Assembly (NCBI GenBank): GCA_013407085.1
Contig: JACCGJ010010096.1
Location: 124,001-188,000 of the forward strand
Direction: 5' to 3'
Length of the DNA: 64,000 nucleotides
Origin: Atriophallophorus winterbourni
Lineage: Eukaryota; Platyhelminthes; Trematoda; Plagiorchiida; Microphallidae
The notes below the pieces were generated by a model. The model did not search any database. It was given only the letters and a program-made list of their open reading frames with translations, and was not told the DNA's origin. Each line of letters opens with the position of its first letter. The stretch's first letter is position 1. This document shows positions 33,856 to 45,975 of the stretch, piece by piece. A program made the translations under genes and the position numbers.

Positions 33856-36380
33856 ATGTATATATACTAATGCTCAATGTTTAGTCAACAAGCTGGCAGA
33901 ACTCACTGATATGTGTGTAGAACAGTCCCCTGACCTTATTGCTGTGACGGAAACCTGGTATCAGCCCAGTATGACGGTCAGTGAACTCTCAATCCCTAAC
34001 ATGACACTTTTTCGTCATGACCGTGATGGCCCGGGAGGCGGCGTTGCATTGTATTATCACAAGCGCCTCAATGTTAATATCATTGCAGATACTGATCTTT
34101 CACTCACAGACACGCTGTGGTGTTCACTTGACCTGGAATCTGGTGAGAGCTGTACAATTGGGGTTATATATCGCTCACCAACTTCGACCGTCGATCATAA
34201 TGATGTGTTAGTTGAAAGACTTCAGCGCATCAGCGCTCGGCCACATGCTCAAATATTGATTATGGGGGATTTCAACCTTCCGCAGCTATACTCGAGAAAT
34301 CAACACCCAATTAACTCACTGGAATACAAATTTCAAGAAGTATTTGATCTATTCCCCCTGTACAATCACGTTTGCAACCACACACGAATGCGAGGGACAG
34401 ACCGGCCCTCTGTTCTGGTCCTAGTTTTGACTTCTAACGAATCAGCTATTGAATTATTACACTATGAAGCTCCATTGGCACGGAGTGACCATGTGATGCT
34501 CGCGTTCGATTATGTCTGCGGTGAATCGAGACACAGTGACGAATCTAAAATCATCCGTAGAGTCGACTTTTGGAGACTCAAGGAAGCACTTTGTGAGCTG
34601 AATGATGTTCAACTTGATTTTAGTGACTCAAATACACATTATAACTCTCTGATAAACTACCTTCAGATGCAAATCCAGTCGAACTCTCGATATATTCAGA
34701 GGAAAGATGTCCACACCCTCCGTTTCTCTTTTCGCAGCAGAACTAGAAATGGATTTCATTGAAAATGTGTGCTTGGGTTACACATTGCAATAACGTCACC
34801 CCTACATCTTGGTTACAATTTTGCAGAATACGTAACAGAGTCACCACCCCAATTCAGCAGGACAAAAAAACAGTACCAGCAACATATGGTGGAACGAATG
34901 GAAGCGAATCCGAAACTATTGTACAAAATTGTGAATGACAGAACCAAAGTTAAACCAGGTGTTTTCGCGATCATGACAGAAGAAGGTTTGACTGTTACAT
35001 TCCAAGAGACGGCGGATGCGCTTGCGTGCTTTTACTCTCAAGTCTACTGCCCCAAAAAGCAATTATTGCATCATGAATTATCAAACACTGTAGAACCACT
35101 AACTGAGCCCGCGATCGTTCAACTGGTGGTAGAGCGACACTTACGTCGATTGAATACAAAGAAATCTCCCGGGGAGGACAATATTACCCCAGCGATCCTT
35201 CATGTGTGTTATAGAGAGCTTTCAAATAGCTTAGCTGCGGTTTTCATCCAGAGTCTTGGTGAAGGTTGTGTACCTTTGGCTTGGAAAGCGGGTGTGTTAA
35301 CACCAATTTAAAAAGGTGGCAGTCGTTCTGACGCAGCAAATTACAGACCTGTAACGATGCTACCATGTATTTTAAAAATTATGGAGCGCATTATATCTGA
35401 ATGTATTGTGGGTCAGCTTGAAGCACGAGGTCTTTTGTCAGCAGCGCAACACGGGTTCCGCCGGACCAGATCTTGTCTTTCGAATTTACTGATCACACTA
35501 AATGATTGGACGATGTCGCTTGATCAAGGCTATACGCTACATGCTTGTTATATTGATATTTCAAAGGCTTTTGACAAGGTCGACCACAGCTTGCTTCTGC
35601 AAAAGCTAGTGCGATATGGAATAACAGGTAACTTACTATCGTGGCTAACAGATTATCTGACCGATCGGCACGTGCGAGTTGGCGTTGACGGAGTATTGCC
35701 GAAAAGTATCGATGTCACGAGCGGGGTGCCTCAAGGTTCAGTGCTCGGACCTATTCTTTTCCTCTTATATATAAATGATATAACTGAAATAGTGCGATGC
35801 AAGCTCGTTCTTTTTGCAGATGACATTAAAATATGGAAGCAAATCCGCTCTAATGAAGATTGTTTAATGCTGCAAAACGACTTGGATGCTCTGTATCGCT
35901 GGTCTCTAGAGAATCAAATGCCTTTCAGCCTACGTAAGTGTCATACGTTACAGCTTGGCCGTAACTACGAACATACATACCATTTAGGCCACGATATCCT
36001 AAATTGGACCACCGATGAAAAGGACCTCGGAATTTGGATTACTAATAACCTGAAACCGAGTATGCATTGTAAAAAGTGTTTAATCGGGCATGTGGTATAT
36101 TAGGAATCCTGAGAAGAATTTTCGGACGGTTCTCACCCAAAACAATTCCTCGTATTTTAAATATTTACATCCATCCAACGATGGATTATTTGATCCCAGC
36201 CTGGGCACCGTGGATGCGTAAAGACATCGACATCCTGGATCGAATATACCACAAAGCTACAAAGTTAGTTGAAGGGATACAGCGGGTCCCGTATCAAGAG
36301 CGAATGGCTATCCTTGGTTTGCGTGATTTTACACGAAGACGAATGAGGATCGACCTGATTCTGGCTTACAAGATACTGCG
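33856..36380 (+). pseudogene. CR1 ORF2, endonuclease and reverse transcriptase (copy D, broken)
   Basis: Endonuclease: IKCIYTNAQC (33855 on), AVTETWY, GVIYRSP, IMGDFNLP, ARSDHVML, open to 34762. The linker starts again at 34769 in another frame. Reverse transcriptase: NTKKSPGEDNITP, then a TAA where the family has the Tyr of IYKGG (35309-35311), AQHGFRRTRSC, CYIDISKAFDKVDH, SGVPQGSVLGP and the catalytic FADD near 35813-35824. A further frame break lies near 36080. ORF2 ends after copy E, at 41363-41591 (SRLDCRRYFFSVRICFLWNA, stop 41589). Two frameshifts and one stop at least. Confidence 0.85.
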
Positions 36381-36736
36381 TATATATCATTCGTATATAT
36401 CATTGACCTACTGTGTAGTCGCATTTTTTGTTGCTCTGACACTTCTGCTCATATCTTCGCCGAATCTGCTTGGATTTCTCTCATTCCACGAATTCTGGGC
36501 TACTTTCAATCATATCTATCGGAATTTATTTGTTTTGCTGTTGTTAACGGATTAGCAGCAAAGTTATCATATCAGCGTAAATTTCACAGTTTGCTCACGC
36601 GCGCAAACTTTTTTCAATCGCTAACTATTCTACGGTTTTTGCTATCATTGCAAGATCGCGTCGAGCTACGCATTTTGATACTTATTTCCGTGTTCTAGCT
36701 TGTGTAGTTAACGAGTTATATTGGATTATTTGATAC

Positions 36737-38315
36737 ATGACGAAATCACGTATTCCAAAACAGCCATCTCGACCCGTCGAACAAAAACCCGTCACACAGC
36801 CGAGCAACCCAATTGAGGCTACTAACATGTTTGACCGCATCACGAGAACCTACATACGTACTAAAAAATCGATCGATCAAACTGTGGCAGCGACATCATT
36901 GCCAAGTGCCTGGATCTGGCGAACGAAACAATGGTCACGGCCGGCACAGCTGATAGGACGAATCTCGACACGCAGAATTGTCCCGAAGTCACGTGCAAAG
37001 CATGCAAACAACCGGTGAGTCCCATGACGCGTAAAGTAATAACGTTTTTTCTGTGTATGGGTAAAATCCATGGTAAATGCGACCGTACTTTAGCCCCTGA
37101 CTCGATAGCATTATTAAATAATGAAATGGTTCTAGGTGCATGCTATCTCTGCGTTCGTCGCAGAGCTACATCTTTGCACAAAGCCGATACTTTTGAAACA
37201 AAATTAGGAAATAGAATGGCCGGTTTGGAGTTGGGCCTTCGCCGTGTGGAAGAAATGTTGGTAAATCATGTGAGTACGCAAGTGATGACTGATGTAAACC
37301 ATCATATCAATACATCGATTTCGGAACCACCATTGAAAGAATCTAAGACTAAGGCTTTTCGTGTGCCATAAAGCCAAAAAGTAGGGTTATTCCCGTTTTG
37401 GAATCAGCTAAAAAGACCACAAAAGTAGGACATTCTTACAGAGATATGCTTTTACGGTCGACCTCAGCTGTACGCTCCAAAACTGCTGTACCCGACTCAC
37501 AAAGTCAAGCCACAAATGTTTTTAATTCTAAATCGCCTGACTTTCCGATACGCAAAAAGAACACCCCATACACGCTGAACGTGATATGTACGAATGTCAG
37601 CGAGTATCAAGAAAGCCTGTTTGATAGCAAACAGAAACACGATGTGGAGAAATGGACTGAACTTTGTCACCTAATGAAAATTGATCACGTAAACGCAGAA
37701 AAAGTGACACGTCTAACCCGCCATTCAACTTCTCCTCATATTTGTCAGCCTCGGTTGCTCAAGGTAACACTAAAATGCGAGGCTGATATCGAGAACGTAT
37801 TGCTGAATGCATACCTACTCAAGTCAGATTCCGACTCAAACTGCCGCATATATCTCGATGTACCATGGTGGGAAAGGAAGGGCAGCTTGAAAGCCAGGGA
37901 ATAAACGGTATCGCGAAGTATAGTTCTACTTGGTGTACCAGAAAATACTTCTAGAGCATCGAATAAGGAAACCGTAGAGCACGACGTCAAACAATTGCGC
38001 TACATTGCGTGTTCTCTCGATATTTCTAACGCCGTTGTTGTGGACACTTTTCGAGTTCCTTTTTCGCCAAAATATAAGGGGGATGCACCGAAACCTCTGA
38101 ATAATACGTTCTTGACCAGCGCTATGGCTGAAATAGTAAGGTCGGAATGGACAAAAGGGAAACGAACATTACCCAAGGATGTTAGACTTAGCCCACCCAA
38201 ACCAAGTCAAACACTCTCTCGTTTGGAGATAGCGAATAGCAGTGTTTCCATCCAAATGGAGGAAATCAATGCATCAAAAAACGTCGTAGGTCCGGCTCAA
38301 ATCGAGTCGGACTGA
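36737..38315 (+). pseudogene. CR1 ORF1 (copy E, broken)
   Basis: The start is MTKSRIPKQPSRPVEQKPVT (36737). A frame change near 36930 leads to the finger CKACKQPVSPM ... MGKIHGKC ... ACYLCVRR and a helical stretch (MAGLELGLRRVEEMLVNHV). A stop at 37369 and a frame change precede TLNVICTNVSEYQESLF, PRLLKVTLKCEADIENVLLN (open to 37904) and, after another break, VVVDTFRVPFSPKYKG, PLNNTFLTSAMAEIVRSEW (37995-38315). The order finger, coiled-coil-like helix, two RRM-like blocks is the same as in the C copies. Confidence 0.8.
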
Positions 38316-38431
38316 GCAATTCACATCGAAAACTAATTGTCAATAAACCAATAAGACGCACACGTGTTTTACTATCCAAAGAAGCCGGACCAATAGCTTC
38401 GGTTTACACCCCGTCATTACTCACGAAAAAT

Positions 38432-41223
38432 ATGATTAAGTGCATCTATACAAACGCGAACAGCCTTTTCAACAAATTAATCGAATTGTCCGAGATTTGT
38501 AATGAAACGGCGCCAGACATAGTTGCAGTAACAGAAACGTGGTTCCATGCCTCATTGTCTGATAATGAACTCTATTTGCCCAACATGTCTCTATTTCGGC
38601 GTGACCGTTTAGGCGATGGCGGAGGGGCAGCACTCTACTTCAAGCAATCGTTTATCTGTAGAACTATGAACGACGTGATCCTTGATATCACTGACACACG
38701 TTGGTGTTCTCTGACTCTTACTTCAGGAGACCAATGCATCATTGGAGTGATCTATCGCTCTCCAACAGCAACTCTCGATCTAAACAATAAACTGATTAAT
38801 GCTTTGCGCTATGCAACAACGCGATACAATACTCAAATATTAATAATGAGGGATTTCAACTTTCCCCAGCTCTATAGCCGAAATGATCATCCATCAGAGG
38901 CACTTGAAAATGGACTTCGAGCCGTTTTGGATTACGCACCCCTTTATACCCACGTTTTTGGGTTTACTCGTATGAGAGGATCAGACCAGCCGTCTACCTT
39001 GGACCTTATACTTACATCAGATCCCACAGCTGTTGAGAATATCGTTTATAAACCGCCGATTGGAAGAAGCGATCACGTTGTCCTAGAATTCGAGTACGTT
39101 TTTAGCGCTAGGCGCAATAGTGACGGGACAAAATGCGTCAGAATGGTGAACTACCGTGCTCTGTGTGCCGAGTTGCAGAACACTAGTTTCGCACAACTGG
39201 ATTACTCCGATCCGGATAGTCATTGGCGATTTCTCTTACAGCACCTCAAATCTATATTGAAGGAACATTCAATGTTTGCTTTGAAGAAAACGTCTCAACG
39301 AAATAAATTTTCACTACGAAGCAGGACTAAAAAGTGGATGAAACAAAGGGCAGTAGCGTGGGAGTTTCACAAGGCTACCGACACAGCTGATTCTTGGGCA
39401 CAATTTACACGACTGAGAAACAAATTTATCAGCATAATTCGAGATGATAAACAAGCGTTCCAATCGTAATTGATTACTCAGATGCACCAGAATCCGAAGC
39501 TCTTGTATAGACTTGTAAACGATAGAACAAATATTAAACCAGGAGTCTTTGCCCTGAAAACTTCGTCCGGCTTCACAGAATCCATAAATCAGACCGCTGA
39601 CTTGTTAGCAGACTTTTATGCCGGAGTTTTTGCGCCGAAATCCATGGAGCCTGATCAGGAACCAATCGTTCGACTTGACCGACCGACCTTGAGTGAAGTA
39701 TTGATTACTCCGATGGTGGTAACGCAGTACTTACGAAAATTAAACGTAAAGAAATCTCCAGGACCAGATGAGATAACTCCAAAGCTGCTCAAAACCTGCC
39801 ATGCGCAGCTATCTGAACCTCTATCTTGCATGTTTAATAATTTGCTCCAAGCCGGCGTAGTGCCACAAGACTGGAAACTGGGTCAAATAATACCCATTTA
39901 CAAAGGTGGTTGCCGTTCTGATGTTGAAAATTACAGGCCGGTGACCTTGCTGTCTTCGGTATCAAAAGTTTTTGAGCGAATAATAACCGCAGAAATCGTG
40001 CGACATCTGGAAACGAATCAACTTTTGGCAGTTGCCCAACATGGATTTCGCAGAAATCGCTCTTGTCTAACAAATATGCTGACAAGCTTAGACGATTGGA
40101 CGAGGATTGTAGATGCGGGGGGCTGTATTCATGCGTGCTACCTGGACATTGCTAAAGCGTTCGACAGAGTTGATCACAATTTACTCTTGAACAAGCTAAA
40201 AAACACGGTGTTGTTGGAAGACTATACGAATTGCTAAGAGATTACCTCAGCAACAGACGCATCCGAGTTCGTGTGGACGGCCTATTATCGAAGAACATCG
40301 ATGTCACTAGCGGAGTTCCACAAGGCTCAGTGCTTGGACCAATACTGTTTCTAGTCTATATGAACGATATACCACTACCAAATGATAGTAAGATGGTTTT
40401 GTTTGCTGACGATATAAAAGTATGGAGGCAAATCAGAAATGCTGACGATTGTATCTTGCTGCAAAACGATTTGAGTGCTCTGTTCAAATGGTCATCTGAA
40501 AATAAATTGTCATTGAATATGCAAAAGTCGAAGATGATTCAGATTGGTCGGGACCTTGGCTTTTCCTATCCATACAAGCTCGGCGACATTAACCTGGAGT
40601 ACACCGAAAAAGAAAAGGACCTCGGTGTCTGGATTTGCGGTAGTTGCAAAAATGGTCTACAATGCGAAACGGTTTACAAAAGCGCGTCTCGGCTGCTCGA
40701 CATGCTACGGCGGATATTTGGACGTTTTTCCCCGGGGTGTTTTCCTCTCATGATGAATACATATATACACCCGGTTCTAGATTATGCCGCACAAGCCTGG
40801 ACACCATGGCTCCAGAAAGACATTTTACTCCTGGATCGCATATACCGGATATCTTCTAAGCTGGTCATTGGTCTCGAAAATATGTCATTCGCCAGGCGAC
40901 TCAGACAACTGGAAATGAGGACACTTGCAAAAAGGAGAATGCGAGGTGATCTCATCCTCGCATACAAAATACTAACTACTGTTTCCCACCCCCTGGATAT
41001 ATTATTCCACCGTCGAACTTCCAGCAACAGCCGTGGCTTTGGTTGCAAGTTGGATATACCACATTCCAAACGGAACTGCCGCAGGTATTTTTATTCGGTA
41101 CGTAAGTGCTTTGCTTGGAATTCCCTATCTTCCGATTCGGTAAGCTCAAACAGCTTATTTATATTCAAATCAAAACTTGACGATTATATGAGAGCTAATC
41201 CGAATTTTCCCCCAAACTATTAA
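38432..41223 (+). pseudogene. CR1 ORF2, full length with one stop and one frameshift (copy E)
   Basis: About 930 aa. Endonuclease (residues 1-230): IKCIYTNANS, AVTETWF, GVIYRSP, IMRDFNFP (Gly of GDFN replaced by Arg), GRSDHVVL. An in-frame TAA lies at 39467-39469. Reverse transcriptase: NVKKSPGPDEITP, IYKGGCRSD, AQHGFRRNRSC, CYLDIAKAFDRVDH; a frameshift near 40195; SGVPQGSVLGP and the catalytic FADD (near 40403). A C-terminal domain (LILAYKIL, RNCRRYFYSVRKCFAWNSL) follows. The endonuclease substitution means the copy was probably inactive even without the frame breaks. Confidence 0.9.
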
Positions 41224-41332
41224 TAAGCTATCATTGTCCCATTGATTTTGATTTTATTTATACTTATATATACATTTGTACCTATATTTCCACCCTGTGG
41301 TTATTGTAAAGTTAATTGCTTTTTCAACCATA

Positions 41333-41358
41333 AATCTTGAATCTTGAATCTTGAATCT
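41333..41358 (+). repeat. CR1 3' tail, (TTGAATC)n
   Basis: Three to four heptamers after CCATAAATC. The same tail ends copies B (5181-5198) and D (41724-41743). A heptamer or octamer tail in place of poly(A) is a CR1 trait. Confidence 0.9.
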
Positions 41359-41743
41359 TGCGGATCGAAAACCATCCGCTTAGCGAACTAATAAAAGTAA
41401 ACTCCCCTCGAAATACGCGCAGTCACTCGTGTTGCCTCGAAATACCACATTCAAGACTTGATTGTCGTCGCTATTTCTTCTCTGTGCGTATCTGCTTTCT
41501 GTGGAATGCGCTACCGCAAGATGTTGTAAATGCAACTACAATTGATGTTTTCAAATCGAAATTGGATGCATACGTCGAACAAAACCCTTAATTTGGCCCG
41601 GTGTGTTGAAGCAACATGAACCCAGAAAAATATTAACAATGTGATTTCGATTAAATTTTTCTTTGCAATAGTTGTCATCCAATGGTACGTGTAAAGCATT
41701 AGCTTTTTATCACCATAAAATGTTGATTCTTGAATCTTGATTC

Positions 41744-43807
41744 ACCTGTAACGCTACTGTTATCACTAGTTTACTATGGACCTTCAGCAAGGAACGGCAC
41801 AGTCTTTACTCTAGAATCAAATGTGTTTAGTATCACCTTCTAAATTGCGTTCATCAGAAATTATGAAGATGTCTTCGGATGTCTTTCCGAAGAAGTTCGT
41901 GGGTTGAAACTAACATACACTAAATTTCAACTCTCTGTCTGAGGGTGTATAATTGTTTCCAATTATACGAACTCAGGATTTTGGAGAGGCTCTAGTTGAT
42001 TGGATAAAGAAAAGGTTGCTAGTGGTCATTCAAGTATAACCGGTGCTTCAATGTACAGACACGCATAGCAATTTTCTTTTCCCTAGTCGCGAATGGCAAC
42101 CTGGAGAATCATTTTATCATAAACGTTCCAGGCACCAGCATTTTAACCAAGCTCTACAGCAAAACCATGACTTTCTAATCGACGCTCTAAGAAATACGTT
42201 TAAGCTATCCATAAGTCATAATGTTATTAAGTGTACGCTCTAATCGATTCATAGCAATTGTAGCTGAGGAACCACAAGCACCATACAAATGTGACAAACA
42301 AATTGACATTAAAATTCGGTCGACAGTTTATTCAATCAGGCCATATTCACACATAACGGTTTGCTTGTGCATATATTGATTAGCTCGATTAAATCTTAAT
42401 CAGCACAAGTCGTCCTAATTAGCTGATGTTTTCTTGATTATGATTTCATATCGATCTTTCTAAATGACCATTCATCATGTGCGTTCTCATTGATCAATAT
42501 TGCCTGAATTATGCTCGAGCCAATACCAAGTAAACAACAAATATTACGGCACGCACATTTGAATGTTCCGAGCTGAATATTTGCTGTTTCTTATTCTCAA
42601 TTGGTAATCATGATCTACTACGTCGCTGATTTTAACCCTCAACTGATCACCTGGATACAAGCACAACAAAACAACAAGAAAAATGCAAACCATTGGGACA
42701 TTGGAAATTGTAATTCCGACAACTGAAGTGGATTGAAGTAATCAAACGTGCGGGACATAAGGTAAGATTAAAACGTGTTAAGCATTATGAATACTTAATA
42801 AAAGTATTTTAGGTTGGTTCTTATAATTTTCGGCTGTCTATTTTGAGCATTTGTGAATATAGCTTGCTTATAAATCAACGAAAATGTTTTATCCTCAGGT
42901 TTCAAATTAACTAATAGCAGCGTCTAATTTCACAGTATCTGTTCGGTCGCCGAGAATCCAAATCGATAATATTTTTTTGAAAACAGAACAACGTTTGGGA
43001 GTGGTTGTACTAAGACAAGAAGAAATATTTTCGTTCAGGTAACTTAAATGTACATGTGGAACAATTCAAGTGTTAATGTTGAAATGTAGAAATTTCTTTA
43101 AACAATTGGGCTACATCTAAAAAAATTGTAAGCAGCATTGATATCTTAGTTATTGCAATTTGGTCAAGACTCACTTAACCTGATCTTACTGTCTCCAGCA
43201 AACAGACGGCAAACAGACAGAAACCCTGATTGGTGTGTAAGGGATAGGGATGTGAGCACCACAATACATTAGTCTGGTTCTGTTTTATGACTTTCTTTTC
43301 TTGAAAACAATTTGCATATTTCTGGATATCACACAAATCTTGTGCGTTATTCATTTGTTGCAAGTTCACAGTTGGTGTTAAATTTTTACCAAGCTCCCCA
43401 GATCACAGATAGCCCTTATGAACTCATCGATTTCCTAAAGGAACACATCTTGTCAAATCAAAGATCATTAATTACGAGTGATTTTACGAGAGCTCTAGAA
43501 AAGATCTACGGTTTAGTTACTGAAAGCTAAACTTTCAAAGATTTGATCGTTAATGTTGGATTAACAGGGAATCCTAACCAGAATATCGTTATGCCATTGG
43601 AAAACATGTTGGACGTATTTATAGCTCTTATCATTTTTGAGTCTGATTCTGTTTTATGTCCGTCATTCAAGAAGATTTCAAGTACCATTTTCGTCTTCAT
43701 CAACATTTATTTGTGAACGTTTTATTTAAGATTTGAAGTGAAGAATGCTGATGCGATTGCGCGCATGTAAGTGCTCTTTAGCTAACATATCGCATTAAGA
43801 ATATGTC
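41744..43807. other. Low-repeat region with no recognised element
   Basis: No CR1, Penelope, LTR or tandem-unit sequence is recognisable. Possible coding traces are two exon candidates (42987-43038 and 43357-43530). A short frame at 42043-42243 (QALQQNHDFLIDALRNTFKL) and a strong donor at 42761|GTAAGATT are also seen, but cannot be linked to them. This may be the only host single-copy DNA in the window. Confidence 0.4.
42987..43530 (+). CDS. Possible last two exons of an unidentified host gene
   Basis: Candidate exon 1 (42987-43038) lies between TTTGAAAACAG and the donor CAG|GTAACT and reads QRLGVVVLRQEEIFSF. Candidate exon 2 (43357-43530) follows CATTTGTTGCAAG. With AG|T as the split codon, the frame continues SSQLVLNFYQAPQITDSPY, then ELIDFLKEHILSNQRSLIT, and ends ALEKIYGLVTES before TAA (43528-43530). 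The composition looks like a soluble helical protein and not like any repeat here. I do not recognise the family. No upstream exon in a matching phase was found; no canonical AATAAA was seen before the right array starts. Confidence 0.35.
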
Positions 43808-43809
43808 TT

Positions 43810-44864
43810 ATGCGTGTTGTACACATGATCATATTTTTAATAGTCCCATTTCACACAGTCTTGGCTACGAGTCGGCCGTCTTACGAATCTCGAATGAGTA
43901 TTTATGAATCTTCCGCCAGACTGCCACATTTAGAAGCCAATTATACCCGTTCAGTTATTAAGCCACCGGCAACTGCCATTTATTACTTTGCAGCGTTATT
44001 CTGTTGCAGCGTGATTAAATGGGTTTCGCGAATACGACAACTCATCAGTAGGAGATCTTTCGAAATATACACGGTCTTGTTTACGACAGCGCACAATGGA
44101 AGAACTGGACGCCAGGTTTATCTTATTTCGCTTTTCAGGTTTCCGTGTCGCCTTTTCGTAGTGCGGGTCGATCGCGCGATCATCATTATCGTAGTCCTAC
44201 GTGTTACGCCATTGGCCACCATCCGCCATCTGACCGATCACGAATTCGCAATGTGAATATTTCTCCATTTTGTCACACGCCAGTAGCGATGTGCGCCCCA
44301 TTGGTTTTGCTGTATGACGATGTCACCGTTCCTACTTTCATCCAATACATAGTAAGATGACATTAAGGAATCCAGCTGTGTGTGAATATTGTATAAATTT
44401 GTGCAGAAATAGATTTAATGTATACTGCTACACATCAGTGCCAGACCATGCGACATATCGAACTTCATTCAAGAAAATCGCCATCGTAAGAATTAGTAAA
44501 CAAATATCGATCTCATTGGAGCTCATTAGTATTTAAAATCTATATTACTTTTGTAGGATCGTTCTTGCATGTAATCGTGAGCCCGATCAGTGAGAAGAGC
44601 AACACGGTCATAGACTGCACGCTGCCTGAAATATTGTCATCCTGGTTCAGCCTAGAATTATATGCAAATGAAAATAGAAATAAAAGTGTGACAGCAGCGT
44701 GTTCAAACATGTACACCACTCCCGGTGGCAGAGAAATTTATCTCGGTTTAAGCTTCACAGCACCGGAATACTGCATGATTGCACATCCGTGTACATCTCA
44801 CGCTTCAAAATCATTGCTACCCACATATAGCGAAATAGCAGTTATGATTTTATACACAGGCTAA
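43810..44864 (+). pseudogene. Tandem secreted-protein gene, first unit (U0, divergent)
   Basis: Homology to the array starts at the ATG (43810), so the usual upstream splice site is absent. Exon D (43810-44010): signal peptide MRVVHMIIFLIVPFHTVLA, end CCS. The D-A intron is the long form (44011-44138, 128 nt) seen in the left array. Exon A (44139-44351) has two extra bases before the Cys-rich part, so it does not join exon C in frame. Exon C (44557-44864) is longer than elsewhere: its frame goes on through TPGGREIYLGLSFTAPEYCM to ILYTG-stop. This copy looks intermediate between the left and right arrays and may show the ancestral exon C. Confidence 0.6.
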
Positions 44865-44983
44865 TATATTTGGATTGCGCTGTAAACCTGTGTAACCTGA
44901 AAATGTGAACCAACATTTGATGATTTCCGATCTCTCTTTCCGTCCATCCGATCGGATGAATTTTCTCTTATTTCGCTTTTCAG

Positions 44984-45596
44984 GTTTCCGTGTGGTCTTT
45001 TCGTAGTGCGGGTCGATCGCGTGATCATCATTATCGTAGTCCTACGTGTTACGGCATTGGCCACCATCCGCCATCTTACCGATCACGAATTCGCAATGTG
45101 AATATTTCTCCAAGTTGTCTCACGCCAGTGGCGGTGTGCCCCATTGGGTTTGCAGTTTGCCGATGTCGCTGTTCCTACTTTCATCCAATACAAGGTAAGA
45201 TGACATTGATTAATCTAGTTGTGTGTGGTTATTATATAACTTTGCAGAGAAATAGATTTGATGTATATTGCTACTCATCAGTGCTGGACCATGCGATATA
45301 TCGAACTTTATTCAAGACAATCGTCCTTGTAACAATTAGTAAACAAATTTCAATCTTATTGGAGCTTATTAGTATTTTAAATCTATATTACTTTTGTAGG
45401 ATCAAGCTTGCATGTACACAAGAGCTCGAACTGTGAGATGAGCAGCGCGGACATAGATTGTACGTGGGCTAAATTATTATCATCGTGGTTCAGCCTAGAC
45501 ATATATTCAAATGAAAATATAAATGGTAGTGTGAATGCAGCAAGTGTTCCAACATGTACACCGCTCTCGTTGGCAAATAAATTTATCTCGGTGTAA
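44984..45596 (+). pseudogene. Tandem gene unit lacking exon D (U0b)
   Basis: A deletion at about 44958 joins the region after exon C of U0 to the end of the D-A intron, so exon D and its signal peptide are gone. Exon A (44984-45194, 211 nt) and exon C (45400-45596, 197 nt) are open and in phase. Without exon D it has no start or secretion signal. Confidence 0.65.
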
Positions 45597-45975
45597 GCTT
45601 TACAGCACCGAAAAACTGCATGATTGCACATCCGTGTACATCTCACGCTGCACAATAATTCCTACCAATATATTTCGAATAAGCATTTATTAATTTACAC
45701 ACAGGCTAATAATTTTGGATTGCGCTGCAAACCTGAGTAACCTGAGAATGTGAACCTACATCTGTTGTTTCCGATCTCTGTTTCCGTCCATCCGGTTAGA
45801 TGAAATGTAACCTGACACTAAATAAATCTCTTGTTATTTATCATGTAAGCGACTATTTATAAGTAGTTGACACTTTGAAAAGTTCACAAAGCTCGTCACG
45901 ACGTTCCGCAACGTGACCACAGGACTGGGTTATTTCCTATTTCAGGTGTGCAGTATTAATTGTCGTCCGCCTCCA

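Larger units (their letters stand above)
36381..41358 (+). mobile_element. Full-length CR1-like retrotransposon nested in copy D (copy E)
   Basis: It contains a 5' UTR (36381-36736), ORF1 (36737-38315), ORF2 (about 38432-41223), a 3' UTR and a tail of TTGAATC heptamers (about 41333-41358). TGCG is repeated at both ends (36377-36380, 41359-41362). The insertion interrupts ORF2 of copy D, so E is younger. It still carries stops and frameshifts in both ORFs. At 4,978 bp it is the best reference in this window for the family's complete structure. Confidence 0.9.
32607..41743 (+). mobile_element. CR1-like retrotransposon (copy D), split by copy E
   Basis: Copy D occupies 32607-36380 and 41363-41743; copy E sits between. 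The halves join in frame within the last part of ORF2 (LILAYKIL then RIENHPLSELI). The 3' UTR ends with CTTGAATCTTGATTC (to 41743). The 5' part is replaced by copy C3. ORF1 and ORF2 both carry stops and frameshifts, so it is inactive. Confidence 0.85.

Noticed and set aside
44800..44880. GC-AG intron donor at the end of exon C (ACACAG|GCTAAT)
   Set aside because: The frame in U0 reaches a stop two codons later and a poly(A) signal follows; a terminal exon explains the sequence better.
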